From: Roseateles chitinivorans
GTDB lineage: Bacteria > Pseudomonadota > Gammaproteobacteria > Burkholderiales > Burkholderiaceae_C
Assembly (NCBI RefSeq): GCF_002761755.1
Contig: NZ_PEOG01000017.1
Location: forward strand, 34,074-98,073
Length of the DNA stretch: 64,000 nt
Direction of reading: 5' to 3'
Shown here: positions 29,427-39,361 of the stretch, one piece after another
Layout: the number at the start of each line of letters is the position of its first letter
Position numbering within the stretch: the stretch's first letter is position 1
Position numbers and translations under genes: made by a program
The notes under the pieces: generated by a model
Seen by the model: only the letters and a program-made list of their open reading frames with translations
The model's database searches: none
What the model was told of the DNA's origin: nothing

Positions 29427-30968
29427 ATGCGGCTCAACGACCTCCCCCTGGCCAGCAAGATCAATGGCGCGATCGTGCTGCTGATCCTGGCGATGCTCGT
29501 GGTGGGCTCGCTCACCCTCTGGCGCAACGACCGGATCGCGAGCGAAGCGACCGCGGCGACCGACGACGCGCAGGACCTCATCCGCAAATCGGTCCAGTGG
29601 CAAGGCATGACGCAGACAGCGGTGGCGCGCAGCATGGCCAGCGCCATCAGTTCCGACCCGGCGGTGGGCGAGCTCTTCAAGGCCAACATCGCCAACGACG
29701 CGCCCGAGGTGGCCAAGCTGCGCGAGCAGATCGCCGCTCAGGCGCAGCGGCCGGAAGACCAGGCCAAGCTCAAGGAGATCGTCGGACTGGGCCAGGCCCT
29801 GCTGGCGGCGAGCAAGAAGGCGCGCGAGGCCGGTGCCGCCGGCGACTGGAGCGCCACCAGCCGCATCGTGCAGAACGAGTACGCGCCGGCGGTGAAGCTC
29901 TACCTCGACGCGATCGGCCAGTTCGTCGCGATGCAGGAGGCGCGTGCCGCCACCGCGCGGGAGGCTGCGGCGGCTGCGCGCGCGTCGCTGCGGTGGCAGG
30001 CGGCGATCGGCGCGCTCGTCATCGCGGCGGTGGGCCTGTTCACTGCGTGGCTGCTGATCCGCGCGATCGTCCAGCCGATGGCCCAGGCGGTCAGGGTCGC
30101 CGAGGCGGTGGCCGGCGGCGACCTGCGCTCCGACATCCAGCCCGACAGCCGCGACGAGACCGGACAGCTGCTGGGCGCGTTGCAGCGGATGAACCAGAGC
30201 CTCACCGGCATCGTCGGCCAGGTGCGCCTGAGCAGCGACTCGATCGCCACCGGCACCGGCGAGATCGCCACCGGCAATGCCGACCTGTCGCAGCGCACCG
30301 AGCAGCAGGCGGCCAACCTCGAGCAGACCGCCGCGTCGATGGAGCAGCTCACCGCGACGGTGAAGCAGAACGCCGAGACCGCGCGCACGGCGACGCAGCT
30401 GGCGCAGACCGCGTCGACCGTGGCGGCCGAGGGCGGCCAGGCGGTGCAGGAGGTGGTCGCGGTGATGCGGCAGATCGACGAGAGCTCGCGCCGGATCACC
30501 GACATCATCGGCACGATCGACGGCATCGCCTTCCAGACCAACATCCTGGCCCTGAATGCGGCGGTCGAGGCCGCGCGGGCGGGCGAGCAAGGGCGCGGCT
30601 TCGCCGTGGTGGCCAGCGAGGTGCGCGCGCTGGCGCAGCGCAGCGCGGCGGCGGCCAAGGAGATCAAGGGGCTGATTGGCGACAGCGGCGCCCGGGTCGA
30701 GGCGGGATCGCGACTCGCGGGCTCGGCGGGCGAGACGATGGGTCAGATCGTCGAGCAGGTGAAGCGGGTCTCCGACCTGATCGCCGAGATCAGCGCGGCG
30801 AGCGCCGAGCAGAGCCAGGGCATCGACCAGATCGGCGACGCGATCGCGCAACTGGACCAGGTGACGCAGCAGAACGCCGCGCTGGTCGAGGAATCGGCCG
30901 CCGCCGCCGAGAGCCTCAAGCAACAGGCCACGCAGCTGCACCAGGCGGTCGCCGTCTTCAGGCTCTGA
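29427..30968 (+). CDS. methyl-accepting chemotaxis protein
   Basis: 513-aa chemoreceptor. TM1 about 12-31, a periplasmic four-helix-type sensor region about 35-188 with no cache domain evident, TM2 about 190-212, HAMP to about 265, then the cytoplasmic signalling domain. The highly conserved tip [37 protein letters not shown] occupies about 364-400. No C-terminal CheR-tethering pentapeptide; it ends AVAVFRL. AAGGAG precedes the ATG. Stands alone between the acyl-CoA ligase and min genes. Ligand unknown. Confidence 0.95.
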   Translation: MRLNDLPLASKINGAIVLLILAMLVVGSLTLWRNDRIASEATAATDDAQDLIRKSVQWQGMTQTAVARSMASAISSDPAVGELFKANIANDAPEVAKLREQIAAQAQRPEDQAKLKEIVGLGQALLAASKKAREAGAAGDWSATSRIVQNEYAPAVKLYLDAIGQFVAMQEARAATAREAAAAARASLRWQAAIGALVIAAVGLFTAWLLIRAIVQPMAQAVRVAEAVAGGDLRSDIQPDSRDETGQLLGALQRMNQSLTGIVGQVRLSSDSIATGTGEIATGNADLSQRTEQQAANLEQTAASMEQLTATVKQNAETARTATQLAQTASTVAAEGGQAVQEVVAVMRQIDESSRRITDIIGTIDGIAFQTNILALNAAVEAARAGEQGRGFAVVASEVRALAQRSAAAAKEIKGLIGDSGARVEAGSRLAGSAGETMGQIVEQVKRVSDLIAEISAASAEQSQGIDQIGDAIAQLDQVTQQNAALVEESAAAAESLKQQATQLHQAVAVFRL

Positions 30969-31057
30969 CGGGCGCCGCCCGGGATCCGATCAGACGGCGC
31001 CACCCGCCCGGGGCGGGCGGTCCACGCCGCCGGGCATGCAGGTCGAGCGGCAGGCGC

Positions 31058-31321
31058 TCAGGGCTTGCGGATCTCCGGCAGCTCGATCTTGACCTCGAGC
31101 ACCTCGAGGTCGTCCTGCCGCTCCATGTGGACCTTGATGTCGTCCGGATTGATGGAGACGTACTTCGAGATCACCGCCAGCAGCTCGCGCTGCAGCTGCG
31201 GCAGGTAGTCGGGGCTCGCGCCGCGACCATTGCGTTCATGGGCGAGGATCAGCTGCAGGCGCTCCTTGGCGACGCTGGCGGTGCTTTTCTTCTCGCCCAG
31301 GAAGAAGGACATGAATCCCAT
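31058..31321 (-). CDS. minE: cell division topological specificity factor MinE
   Basis: 87-aa MinE. The N-terminal membrane-binding and MinD-stimulating segment [25 protein letters not shown] matches the family, followed by the dimerisation domain [32 protein letters not shown] before the ATG. Last gene of minCDE, 18 bp after minD. It drives MinCD oscillation so that Z rings form at mid-cell. Confidence 0.97.
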   Translation of the reverse strand: MGFMSFFLGEKKSTASVAKERLQLILAHERNGRGASPDYLPQLQRELLAVISKYVSINPDDIKVHMERQDDLEVLEVKIELPEIRKP

Positions 31322-31339
31322 GGTTTCTCCCGGTGGATG

Positions 31340-32152
31340 TCAGCGGCTGAACAGGCGCTTGAAGAAGCCCGGCTTGACGGCCTCGACGAAGCGCATCGGC
31401 TTGTCCTCGCCGAGGAAGCGCGCGATGACGTCGGCGTAGGCCTCGGCCACGTCGGTGCCCTTCATGTGGATCGCCGGCAGGCCCTGGTTGGACGCCTGCA
31501 GCACCACCTCGCTCTCCGGGATCACGCCGATCAGCGGCGTGCGCAGGATCTCGTGGATGTCCTCCAGCGACAGCATCTGCCCGCCTTCGACCCGGTTGGG
31601 GTTGTAGCGCGTGATCAGCAGGTGTTCCTTGACGGGCTCCTTGCCCTCGATCGCGCGCTTGGTCTTGCTGTTGAGCATGCCCAGGATGCGATCGCTGTCG
31701 CGCACCGAGGAGACCTCGGGATTGGTCACCACCAGCGCCTCGTCGGCGTAGTGCATGGCCATCAGCGCGCCGGTCTCGATGCCGGCCGGCGAGTCGCAGA
31801 CGATGTAGTCGAACTCCATCGCCTTGAGCTCTTCCAGCACGCGCTCGACGCCTTCCTGCTTGAGCGCATCCTTGTCGCGCGTCTGCGAGGCCGCGAGGAT
31901 GAACAGCTTGTCCAGCTGCTTGTCCTTGATCAGCGCCTGGCCGAGCTTGACCTCCTCATTGATCACGTTGATCAGGTCGTAGACCACGCGGCGCTCGCAA
32001 CCCATGATCAGGTCGAGGTTGCGCAAGCCGACGTCGAAGTCGATCACCGCGGTCTTGTAGCCGCGCATCGCGAGGCCGGTGGCGAAGCTGGCGCTGGTCG
32101 TGGTCTTGCCCACGCCGCCCTTGCCGGAAGTCACCACAACGATCTTGGTCAT
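31340..32152 (-). CDS. minD: septum site-determining ATPase MinD
   Basis: 270-aa deviant Walker A ATPase (SGKGGVGKTT, residues 9-18) with switch segments DFDVGLRNLDLIMG and YIVCDSPAGIE. The C-terminal amphipathic membrane-targeting helix is KPGFFKRLFSR. AAAGGA upstream. Recruits MinC to the membrane and is released by MinE. Central gene of the minCDE operon. Confidence 0.98.
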   Translation of the reverse strand: MTKIVVVTSGKGGVGKTTTSASFATGLAMRGYKTAVIDFDVGLRNLDLIMGCERRVVYDLINVINEEVKLGQALIKDKQLDKLFILAASQTRDKDALKQEGVERVLEELKAMEFDYIVCDSPAGIETGALMAMHYADEALVVTNPEVSSVRDSDRILGMLNSKTKRAIEGKEPVKEHLLITRYNPNRVEGGQMLSLEDIHEILRTPLIGVIPESEVVLQASNQGLPAIHMKGTDVAEAYADVIARFLGEDKPMRFVEAVKPGFFKRLFSR

Positions 32153-32283
32153 GGGTCGAGGTCCTTTCAGTGTGTCGGTCGCTGTCGTCGCAGCTCAAGC
32201 TTCATCGGCGCGGCGGTCGAGGCAACCGCCGCCCATGTCGGGGGAAATCGGGGGGATCGGAAGCGGCAGGCGCCCGGGATGCT

Positions 32284-33240
32284 TCATGCGCCCAGCGGCT
32301 CCATCAGCAGTTTTTCGCCGTCGAGCCGGACCTGCGCCGCCTTTCCGCGGACGTTGTCGGGCAACGGGTTCTCGCTGGTGCGGTAGATGCCGGCGATGGC
32401 GATCAACTCGGCCTCGAGCTGCTGCGCGAAGATCCGCGCCTGCGCATTGCCCCGCGCGCCCGCGATCGCCTTGCCGCGCAGCGGCGCATAGACGTGGATG
32501 CTGCCGTCGGCGATGACCTCGGCGCCGTGGTTCACCGCCGCCAGCACGACCAGGTCGGCGCCCTTGGCATAGACCTGCTGGCCGGAGCGCAGCGGCTTGT
32601 CGACGTAGACGGTGGGCGCGGCCTGCGCGGGCACCGGCACTTCGACCTGGCGCTCGACCACCACTTCCTTGACGACCTGCTGCACCACCTTCTGGACCCG
32701 CGGTTCGCGCTCGGCGCGCACCGGCTCGTCGGGCGCCTCGGCCAGGCCCAACTCGGCCGCCTGCGCCAGTTCCGCCGCATTGGCGCCGACCACGCCGACC
32801 GGCTGCAGCCGGTGACGGCGCAGCAGCGGCAGCAACGCGGCGATGTCCACGCGCGCGACGGGCGCGGCGGCCGGAACATCGGCAGCGGATTCGGTGGCGG
32901 ATTCGGCGAGGGATTCGGTCGCCCCGTCGTCCAGGCTCAACTGGCCTTGGGCCTCGTGCGCCATGGCGGTCGCCCCCTCGGTCTCGGCCGTCGCCTCGGA
33001 CCCGGCCTCGACCGGATCGATCGCCGGCAGCTGGCTCAGGTCCAGCAGCAAGGGGTCGTGATGGAAGGCGTCGGGCGTATCGCTGAGCTTCGCGATCAGT
33101 TCCTGGTCGAGGGCGGCCGGGTCGGCCGTCTTCAGGACGAGGGCGAGCAGGCTCAGCGAGGCGCTCTTCAGTTCAAAAAGTTCCGGAGTCTTGCCGGCGG
33201 CCGACCGCCCCGACAGATTGCCCGCCACTGCCTGCGTCAT
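32284..33240 (-). CDS. minC: septum site-determining protein MinC
   Basis: 318-aa FtsZ-assembly inhibitor. N-terminal domain (about 1-110) begins with FELKSASLSLLALVLKTAD; an unusually long Ala/Glu/Thr-rich linker (about 110-200) makes it longer than the E. coli protein (231 aa). The C-terminal beta-helix domain has the typical LRSGQQVYAKGADLVVLAAVNHGAEVIADGSIHVYAPLRGKAIAG. No obvious SD before the ATG at 33240; a TAAAAT -10-like hexamer lies 35 bp upstream. Confidence 0.96.
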   Translation of the reverse strand: MTQAVAGNLSGRSAAGKTPELFELKSASLSLLALVLKTADPAALDQELIAKLSDTPDAFHHDPLLLDLSQLPAIDPVEAGSEATAETEGATAMAHEAQGQLSLDDGATESLAESATESAADVPAAAPVARVDIAALLPLLRRHRLQPVGVVGANAAELAQAAELGLAEAPDEPVRAEREPRVQKVVQQVVKEVVVERQVEVPVPAQAAPTVYVDKPLRSGQQVYAKGADLVVLAAVNHGAEVIADGSIHVYAPLRGKAIAGARGNAQARIFAQQLEAELIAIAGIYRTSENPLPDNVRGKAAQVRLDGEKLLMEPLGA

Positions 33241-33274
33241 GAAAAGTTTGGGGGATGCGTTTGCAAAGTCGCGG

Positions 33275-33280
33275 ATTTTA
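33275..33280 (-). promoter_or_regulatory. putative -10 hexamer of minCDE
   Basis: TAAAAT on the minus strand in the context GCTAAAATCC, 35 bp before the minC start. It belongs to the same CTAAAATC/CTAGARTC group seen before metG and other genes. No clear -35. Confidence 0.35.
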
Positions 33281-33479
33281 GCGGTGCGCCGAGGACCTCC
33301 TTTTAGGGGCCTGCCCAGGCCGCATCGACCTCCAGGCCGTCATGCGGACGTCCGGGCGCCGTCATGCGCGGCGGAGCGGCCTGTCACATCCGGTCGACGC
33401 TGCCTCAATATCAGGCAAGGCAGCGGAACACTGCTCGTGACAAGCACTTGCAAGCGCCGTCGCCAGGAGACACACATGC

Positions 33480-33798
33480 TTGTCCACAGGAGCCGGGGAC
33501 AGATCCCTCTTCCGGCGGAGGCCGAAGGAGACGGGAGGGTCGCCTCTTCCAGCGTCACCGGCGTGTTGTCAACCCAAAAATCGTGGATGCGGGGCTTGAC
33601 TTATCCCCATACAGGCGCTCTCGGTCGTCGCCGAACCGGGCTGCTGCGCCGCAGCAGGCAGCACCTGCGGGACGTCGCTAACTCGTTGATTCATATGGAC
33701 CGTTTCGGCTTGCCCAGAAAAGAGGCACGGAACCTCAGGCGACCGTCGATCAAGGGTTTAGAGCGATCCTCGGCAGGTTTCCCACAAAGTTATCCACA
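33480..33798. other. cluster of DnaA-box-like 9-mers
   Basis: Three boxes within zero or one mismatch of TTATCCACA over 319 bp in non-coding, A/T-richer DNA between minC and a transporter gene. oriC in this group normally lies beside dnaA, which is absent here, so a regulatory or titration site (as with datA/DARS) is more plausible than a replication origin. Could also be chance plus compositional bias. Confidence 0.4.
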
Positions 33799-34104
33799 GC
33801 CTCGGTGGATAGTTTCTCGGGGTCTTTGAAATCAAGGCGTTAGCGGGGATCGTTGAACCGACGAGCGAGGTCCGGCACCCCACCAGGGAGGGGCCTGTGG
33901 GGTCGTCGTGGGGGCCGACGGGCGTCGCGCCGTTACAAGTCCGCCAGGCAATGCCGCGCGCCCGCCGAACGAGCCGTGCGATTGCCGTCATGGATGCACC
34001 GACGTGCGTCACGAATCCGACGTCCCGGGCGGCCAGCGTTCAGGCAGACCGGGAAATCGGCCATCGCGCCAGCCCGAAGACAGCTGGGCAAGGCGCGGTC
34101 CCGC

Positions 34105-34110
34105 TAGAGT
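34105..34110 (+). promoter_or_regulatory. putative -10 hexamer of the transporter gene
   Basis: TAGAGT in GCTAGAGTCC, 55 bp before the start at 34165. The string is identical to the one preceding the csp gene (GCTAGAGTCC). Confidence 0.35.
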
Positions 34111-34164
34111 CCCTGCTTTCCCCACTGGGGCGACAGGCCGGTTCGCGCCGGCGAAAGGTTGGCG

Positions 34165-35148
34165 ATGGGCATCCGGTCCTGGGTCCGAAAGGAATGGTTT
34201 CTGCTGGCGCTGGTCGGCGCGGTGGCGCTCGCCAGCGCCTGGCCCGAGCTGGGTCGCAGCGGCGGCTGGTTGCGGCTGGAGGTCGTCAGCAATTGGGGCG
34301 TCGCGCTGGTGTTCTTCCTCACCGGCCTGGGACTGTCCGCCGCCGCGCTCCGTGACGGCGCGCTCAAGTGGCGCGTCCATGTGCTGGTGCAACTGAGCAC
34401 CTATGCGCTGTTCCCGCTGCTGTGGTGGGGCTTCACCGCACTGTTCGGCCGCTGGCTACCGCCCGACCTGGCGCTGGGCTTCGCCTACCTATGCGCATTG
34501 CCGTCGACGATCTCGTCCTCGGTCGCGATGACGGTGCTGGCCAAGGGCAACGTGCCGGCCGCGATCTTCAATGCGAGCGTCTCCAGCCTGCTGGGCATCG
34601 TGCTCACACCGCTGCTGGTGGCGGTGATGGCGGGCACCAGCGGCGCCACGCTGCCGTTCGGCGAGGCGGTCTGGAAGCTGACCCAGCTGCTGCTGTTGCC
34701 GCTGGTGGCCGGCCAGTTGCTGCGTCCGCTGCTGCTGGGCTTCTACACGCGGCACAAGTCCCGCATCTCGCTGGTCGACCGCTGGGTGATCATCCTGCTG
34801 GTGCTGTCGGCCTTCAGCGACTCGGTCGCGTCGGGCCTGTGGCGCGACCACGGCGCGGAGCTGCTGGTCAAGGCGGCGCTCGGCGCGGCGCTGTTCCTGG
34901 CGACGGTGGTCCTGCTGAGCCGCCTGGCGGCGCGCGCGATGGGACTGCCGGTGGAGGACGAGATCGCCGCGGTCTTCTGCGGCTCGAAAAAGACGCTGGC
35001 CTCGGGCGTGCCGATGGCCAAGCTGCTGTTCGGCGCGCATCCGGCGGTGGGCGTGATCGTCCTGCCGATCATGTTCTATCACCAGCTGCAGCTGATCTTG
35101 TGCTCATGGCTCGCCCAGCGCTACGCGGCCCGCGCTTCCGGCGCCTAA
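34165..35148 (+). CDS. bile acid:sodium symporter family transporter (SBF-like)
   Basis: 327-aa polytopic membrane protein with 9-10 helices, SBF_like (PF13593) group. Diagnostic blocks: [51 protein letters not shown], and [20 protein letters not shown]. Start at the ATG 34165 preceded by GAAAGG; an in-frame TTG two codons earlier is less likely. Members probably move organic anions with sodium; the real substrate is unknown. Its stop overlaps a TAAAAT hexamer that may be the metG promoter. Confidence 0.92.
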   Translation: MGIRSWVRKEWFLLALVGAVALASAWPELGRSGGWLRLEVVSNWGVALVFFLTGLGLSAAALRDGALKWRVHVLVQLSTYALFPLLWWGFTALFGRWLPPDLALGFAYLCALPSTISSSVAMTVLAKGNVPAAIFNASVSSLLGIVLTPLLVAVMAGTSGATLPFGEAVWKLTQLLLLPLVAGQLLRPLLLGFYTRHKSRISLVDRWVIILLVLSAFSDSVASGLWRDHGAELLVKAALGAALFLATVVLLSRLAARAMGLPVEDEIAAVFCGSKKTLASGVPMAKLLFGAHPAVGVIVLPIMFYHQLQLILCSWLAQRYAARASGA

Positions 35149-35151
35149 AAT
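35146..35151 (+). promoter_or_regulatory. putative -10 hexamer of metG
   Basis: TAAAAT (CCTAAAATCG) beginning at the TAA stop of the transporter gene, 76 bp before the metG start. Recurrent motif in this window; no -35 recognised. Confidence 0.3.
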
Positions 35152-35227
35152 CGCCGGTTCCCCCGGACGCCGCCGATTGGGCATTTCGCCCGACTGCGCC
35201 CGGCGGGACCATCGCCCCCATCGCGCC

Positions 35228-37273
35228 ATGACACGCAAGCTCTTCGTCACCACCGCCCTTCCCTACGCCAATGCGAACTTCCACATTGGCCACATCATGG
35301 AGTACACCCAGGCCGACATCTGGGTGCGCTTCCAGCGGATGCAGGGCAGCGAGGTGCACTTCGTCTGCGCGGACGACGCGCACGGCGCGCCGATCATGAT
35401 CGCCGCGGAGAAGGCGGGGAAGAGCCCACAGCAGTTCGTGGCCGACATCGCCTCGGGCCGGCAGAAGTACCTGGATGGCTTCCACATCAGTTTCGACAAC
35501 TGGCACTCGACCGACGGCGCCGAGAACCACGAGCTCTCCAAGGAGATCTACAAGGCGCTGCGCGCGAACGAACTGATCTCGGTGAAGACCATCGAGCAGT
35601 TCTTCGATCCGCAGAAGTCGATGTTCCTGCCCGACCGCTTCATCAAGGGCGAATGCCCGAAGTGCGGCGCCAAGGACCAGTACGGCGACTCCTGCGAGGT
35701 CTGCGGCGCGGTCTACACACCGACCGAGCTGAAGAACCCGTTCTCGGTGCTGACCGGCGCGACGCCGGTGATGAAGAGCTCGGAGCACTACTTCTTCAAG
35801 CTGTCCGACCCGCGCTGCGTCGAGTTCCTCGAGCAGTGGACGCAGGCGCCCGGCCGGCTGCAGCCGGAAGTGCTCAACAAGATCAAGGAGTGGTTCGCCA
35901 AGGACGAGGACGGCAACGGCGGCCTGGGCGACTGGGACATCAGCCGCGACGCGCCCTACTTCGGCATCGAGATCCCGGACGCGCCGGGCAAGTACTTCTA
36001 CGTCTGGCTGGACGCGCCGATCGGCTACCTGGCCTCGCTGAAGAACTACTTCGCCAAGACCGGCCGTGACTTCGACGCGTTCGTGAAGGACGAATCGACC
36101 GAGCAGATCCACTTCATCGGCAAGGACATCACCTACTTCCACACGCTGTTCTGGCCGGCGATGCTGCATTTCAGCGGCCGCAAGACGCCGAACCATGTGT
36201 ACGTGCATGGCTTCCTGACCGTCAACGGCGGCGAGAAGATGTCCAAGAGCCGCGGCACCGGCCTGGATCCGCTGAAGTACCTGTCGCTGGGCATGAATCC
36301 CGAGTGGCTGCGCTACTACCTGGCGGCCAAGCTCAACAGCAAGGTCGAGGACGTCGACTTCAATCCCGACGACTTCGTCGCCCGCGTCAACGCGGACCTG
36401 GTCGGCAAGTACATCAACATCGCCAGCCGCGCGGCGGGCTTCCTGTCCAAGCGCTTCGGCGGCCAGCTGTCGGCCGACGTCGGCGTCGAGGGCCTGGCGC
36501 TGCTGGACGGCCTGCGCGCGCACAAGGGCACGATCGTCGAGCTCTACGAGACCCGCGAGTTCGGCAAGGCGCTGCGCGAGATCATGCTGCTGGCCGACCG
36601 CGTCAACGAGTACGTGGACCAGAACAAGCCTTGGGAGCTGGCCAAGCTCGAGGGCAAGGACCAGGTGCTGCAGGATGTCTGCACCGTCTGCATCGAGGCC
36701 TTCCGCCTGCTGTCGATCTACCTGAAGCCGGTGCTGCCGGCGCTGGTGGCCAAGGTGGAGGCCTTCCTGCAGGTGGCGCCGATGAGCTTCGCCGACGCCG
36801 ACCGCACGCTTGGCGACCACCGCATCGGCGGCTACGAGCACCTGATGCAGCGCGTCGACCCGAAGCTGCTCGAGGCGCTGTTCGAGCCACCCGCGCCGCC
36901 CCAGGTCGTGCCCGGCGGCGAGGAACTCGCGCCGGAGATCAAGATCGACGACTTCGCCAAGGTCGACCTGCGCATCGCCAGGATCGTCAAGGCCGAGCTG
37001 GTCGAGGGCTCGGACAAGCTGCTGCGCCTGACGCTGGACGCCGGCGAGGGTCGCTTGCGCAATGTCTTCAGCGGCATCCGCAGCGCCTACCAGCCGGAGC
37101 AGCTCGAGGGCAAGCTCACCGTCATGGTCGCGAACCTGGCGCCGCGCAAGATGAAGTTCGGCGTGTCCGAGGGCATGGTGCTGGCCGCCAGCCATGCCGA
37201 CGAGAAGGCCCATCCTGGCATCTTCGTGCTGGAGCCCTTCCCCGGCGCCCAGCCCGGCATGCGCGTGCGTTGA
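35228..37273 (+). CDS. metG: methionyl-tRNA synthetase
   Basis: 681-aa class I synthetase. HIGH motif HIGH at 19-22, zinc-finger Cys pairs in [23 protein letters not shown] at 337-341, anticodon-binding helical domain, and a C-terminal OB-fold tRNA-binding (Trbp111/EMAPII-like) domain from about 575 ([21 protein letters not shown]). Start at the ATG 35228 gives the canonical [14 protein letters not shown] opening; longer upstream frames are not conserved in kind. Essential; charges both initiator and elongator tRNA-Met. Confidence 0.98.
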   Translation: MTRKLFVTTALPYANANFHIGHIMEYTQADIWVRFQRMQGSEVHFVCADDAHGAPIMIAAEKAGKSPQQFVADIASGRQKYLDGFHISFDNWHSTDGAENHELSKEIYKALRANELISVKTIEQFFDPQKSMFLPDRFIKGECPKCGAKDQYGDSCEVCGAVYTPTELKNPFSVLTGATPVMKSSEHYFFKLSDPRCVEFLEQWTQAPGRLQPEVLNKIKEWFAKDEDGNGGLGDWDISRDAPYFGIEIPDAPGKYFYVWLDAPIGYLASLKNYFAKTGRDFDAFVKDESTEQIHFIGKDITYFHTLFWPAMLHFSGRKTPNHVYVHGFLTVNGGEKMSKSRGTGLDPLKYLSLGMNPEWLRYYLAAKLNSKVEDVDFNPDDFVARVNADLVGKYINIASRAAGFLSKRFGGQLSADVGVEGLALLDGLRAHKGTIVELYETREFGKALREIMLLADRVNEYVDQNKPWELAKLEGKDQVLQDVCTVCIEAFRLLSIYLKPVLPALVAKVEAFLQVAPMSFADADRTLGDHRIGGYEHLMQRVDPKLLEALFEPPAPPQVVPGGEELAPEIKIDDFAKVDLRIARIVKAELVEGSDKLLRLTLDAGEGRLRNVFSGIRSAYQPEQLEGKLTVMVANLAPRKMKFGVSEGMVLAASHADEKAHPGIFVLEPFPGAQPGMRVR

Positions 37274-37300
37274 GCACGGCGTCCGCCGCGACCGAGCGCC

Positions 37301-37306
37301 TAGAAT
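37301..37306 (+). promoter_or_regulatory. putative -10 hexamer of the DUF3460 gene
   Basis: TAGAAT in CCTAGAATCC, 38 bp before the ATG at 37344. Closest of these hexamers to a consensus -10. Confidence 0.4.
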
Positions 37307-37343
37307 CCGCCCAAGTTTTCGAATCCCCGATCAAGAGACGACC

Positions 37344-37547
37344 ATGCCGCTGTTCTGGAAGAAATACGAATCCGAAGCCACGCAGTTCATCAATGAGCTG
37401 AAGGCCAAGAAGCCCACGCTGGAAGCCGAGCAACGCGCCGGCCGCGCGCTGCTGTGGGACCGTGAGCAGGACCGTCAGGCCCAGGCCGGCTACAACCAGG
37501 CCCGCGTGTCCCAGCAGCCCTACGTCTACCAGACCAAGTCCGAGTAA
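37344..37547 (+). CDS. DUF3460 family small protein
   Basis: 67-aa protein, charged and alpha-helical, with the DUF3460 pattern YESEATQFINELKAKKPTLEAEQRAGRALLWDRE and a tail ending QPYVYQTKSE. The family is largely confined to betaproteobacteria. AAGAGA upstream of the ATG. It sits 48 bp before scpA and probably shares its transcript. No known function. Confidence 0.92.
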   Translation: MPLFWKKYESEATQFINELKAKKPTLEAEQRAGRALLWDREQDRQAQAGYNQARVSQQPYVYQTKSE

Positions 37548-37595
37548 TCCGCCGGACCGGTCCGTCGCCCCTGAGCGCCGAGCGTCGTTCCCCGC

Positions 37596-38471
37596 GTGAG
37601 CCACGCTGACGATCCGTTGGACACCGCCCTGACGCTGCCGGAGCCCCCGGCGGATCAGGGCGGCGACGCTTCCACGCCCGAGGCGGTGGATCATGTGGCC
37701 GTCGCGCGGCTGTATGGCGAGCCCCTGTTCGCCCTGCCGCAGGACCTCTACATCCCGCCGGACGCGCTGGAGGTGTTCCTCGAGGCCTTCCAGGGGCCGC
37801 TGGACCTGCTGCTGTACCTGATCCGCAAGCAGAACTTCAACATCCTCGACATCCCGCTGGCCGAGGTGACGAAGCAGTACCTGAGCTACGTCGAGCAGCT
37901 GCGCATGCACAACCTGGAGCTGGCCAGCGAATACCTGCTGATGGCCGCGATGCTGATCGAGATCAAGTCGCGGATGCTGTTGCCGCCCAAGAAGACCGAG
38001 GACGGCGCCGAGCCCGAGGACCCGCGGGCCGAGCTGGTGCGGCGCCTGCTCGAATACGAGCAGATGAAGCAGGCCGCGCTGCGGCTGGACCAGATGCCGG
38101 TGCTGGGCCGGGACTTCCTGCGAGCGCAGATCCACATCGAACAGTCGCTGGCACCGAGGCTGCCGGAGGTCAACGTCGACGACCTGCGCGCGGCCTGGGC
38201 CGAGTTGATGCGTCGCGCCAAACTGAACCAGCACCACAAGATCTCCCGTGAGCAGCTGTCGGTGCGTGAATACATGTCGCACTTGCTGCGCAAGCTGCAG
38301 GGGCAGCGCTTCGTCGAGTTCGAGGACCTGTTCGAGCTGGACAAGGGCTCGCAGGTGCTGGTGGTGTCCTTCATCGCGATGCTTGAACTGGCGCGGGAGC
38401 GGCTGGTCGAGATCACGCAAGCCGAAGCCTTCGCGCCGATCTACGTGCGGCTGGCCTACTCGCCGAGCTGA
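37596..38471 (+). CDS. scpA: segregation and condensation protein ScpA
   Basis: 291-aa kleisin bridging SMC heads in the SMC-ScpAB complex that organises and segregates the chromosome. N-terminal EAFQGPLDLLLYLIRKQNFNILDIPLAEVTKQYLSY and LASEYLLMAAMLIEIKSRMLLP are the family hallmarks; a winged-helix C-terminus follows (FEDLFELDKGSQVLVVSFIAMLELARE). GTG start at 37596 with about 60 extra N-terminal residues before the conserved core; no clear SD. scpB is not in the adjacent sequence. Confidence 0.95.
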   Translation: MSHADDPLDTALTLPEPPADQGGDASTPEAVDHVAVARLYGEPLFALPQDLYIPPDALEVFLEAFQGPLDLLLYLIRKQNFNILDIPLAEVTKQYLSYVEQLRMHNLELASEYLLMAAMLIEIKSRMLLPPKKTEDGAEPEDPRAELVRRLLEYEQMKQAALRLDQMPVLGRDFLRAQIHIEQSLAPRLPEVNVDDLRAAWAELMRRAKLNQHHKISREQLSVREYMSHLLRKLQGQRFVEFEDLFELDKGSQVLVVSFIAMLELARERLVEITQAEAFAPIYVRLAYSPS

Positions 38472-38568
38472 CCCTCCGCCGGATCTCCGACTGCGGGCTC
38501 GACGCGCCTGGACGGTGAGGGACGGGGCCGCGCTCCCCACCGGCGCTCCGCGCCGATCCCCCATGCAA

Positions 38569-38591
38569 AACGCCGGGACAAGCCCGGCGTT
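38569..38591 (-). terminator. rho-independent terminator of the LuxR-type regulator gene
   Basis: AACGCCGGG-(5 nt)-CCCGGCGTT, followed on the minus strand by TTTTGC. Lies 27 bp after the regulator stop and may also stop scpA transcription from the other side. Confidence 0.75.
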
Positions 38592-38617
38592 GCGCAGAGG
38601 AAGCGGTCGTGCCGCTG

Positions 38618-39361
38618 TCAGCGGAAGGTCGTGAACGCCGCGTTCGGCTGGCGCTGCACCATCTGCCCCACCGCCAACACCGCCTGCGTGCGCGAACTGA
38701 CACCCAGCGCCTTCAGCACCGCGGCGACGTGGTCCTTGATCGTCTCGACCGAGACGCCCAGTTCGCGCGCGATGATCTTGTTCGGCTTGCCCTGGAGCAG
38801 CAGCGCCAGCACGTCGGTCTGGCGCGGCGTCAGCTGCAGGCTCTCGAGTCCGGCGGTGGTCTGGTAGCCGGCCTGGCTGGCCAGCGCCTGGACCTGATGC
38901 AACCTCGAGTTGCCGGGCGCCGCGCTCTCGGCGACGGCCACAGGTTCCGGCTCCGGCGCGCTGTCCGAACCCAGCGACATCGGCGGCACGTAGATGCCGC
39001 CCGACATCACCAGCTTGAGCGCCTGGGCCAGCACGTCGTTGCTGGTGCGCTTGGGGATGAATCCCATCGCGCCCTGGTCGATCGCGCGGATCACGTCGCT
39101 GGCGCGGTCCGAGGCGGAAATCACCACCACGGGCAGTGCCGGGTACTGGGAGCGGAACTCCTCCAGCACGTCGAAGCCGCTGGCATCGCCCAGGTTCAGG
39201 TCCAGCAGCACCAGGTCGAAGTCCTGGCGGGCCTTGAGCGTGTCGCGGGCTTGAGCCGCGCTGTCGGCGCCCAGCACCTGAACGTCTTCGCCCAGACCTT
39301 GAATCACAGTCTGGAGCGCGGCCAGGATCAGCGGGTGATCGTCGATCAGCAGAACCCTCAC
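38618..39361 (-). CDS. NarL/FixJ (LuxR-type) response regulator
   Basis: 247-aa DNA-binding response regulator. Receiver (about 1-120) with DD at 7-8, phospho-acceptor Asp54 (LLDLNLGD), Ser82/Ser84 in the switch position and Lys104 (FIPKR). A 55-residue Ala/Pro/Glu linker precedes a LuxR helix-turn-helix (LTPRQTDVLALLLQGKPNKIIARELGVSVETIKDHV). GTG start at 39361 selected because AAGGAGA lies 8 bases before it and the receiver begins there. No sensor kinase adjoins it. Three overlapping inverted repeats stand about 185-220 bp upstream. Confidence 0.94.
   Translation of the reverse strand: MRVLLIDDHPLILAALQTVIQGLGEDVQVLGADSAAQARDTLKARQDFDLVLLDLNLGDASGFDVLEEFRSQYPALPVVVISASDRASDVIRAIDQGAMGFIPKRTSNDVLAQALKLVMSGGIYVPPMSLGSDSAPEPEPVAVAESAAPGNSRLHQVQALASQAGYQTTAGLESLQLTPRQTDVLALLLQGKPNKIIARELGVSVETIKDHVAAVLKALGVSSRTQAVLAVGQMVQRQPNAAFTTFR

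Larger units (their letters stand above)
33241..34164. other. 924-bp gene-free region with DnaA-box-like sequences
   Basis: No convincing gene in either direction. The segment 33400-33870 is visibly less GC-rich than its surroundings. It contains one perfect DnaA 9-mer TTATCCACA (33790-33798), two single-mismatch forms TTGTCCACA (33480-33488) and TTATCCCCA (33601-33609), and a weaker TTTCCCACA (33778-33786). A 117-codon open frame from an ATG at 33476 has a plausible SD (AGGAGA) but no recognisable protein character. The right end carries the promoter region of the transporter gene. Confidence 0.5.

Noticed and set aside
31003..31017. Terminator between the chemoreceptor and minE
   Set aside because: The C/G inverted repeat leaves essentially no loop and has no T run; chance in such GC-rich DNA is likely.
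33480..33798. Chromosomal replication origin
   Set aside because: DnaA-like boxes are present, but dnaA, dnaN, rpmH, gyrB and parAB are all absent nearby and no clear A/T-rich unwinding element adjoins the boxes.
33476..33829. 117-codon frame with an AGGAGA ribosome-binding site in the minC-transporter spacer
   Set aside because: No recognisable domain, Arg/Ser-rich chance-like composition, and several equally long frames overlap it in other phases. Left as a possibility but not called.
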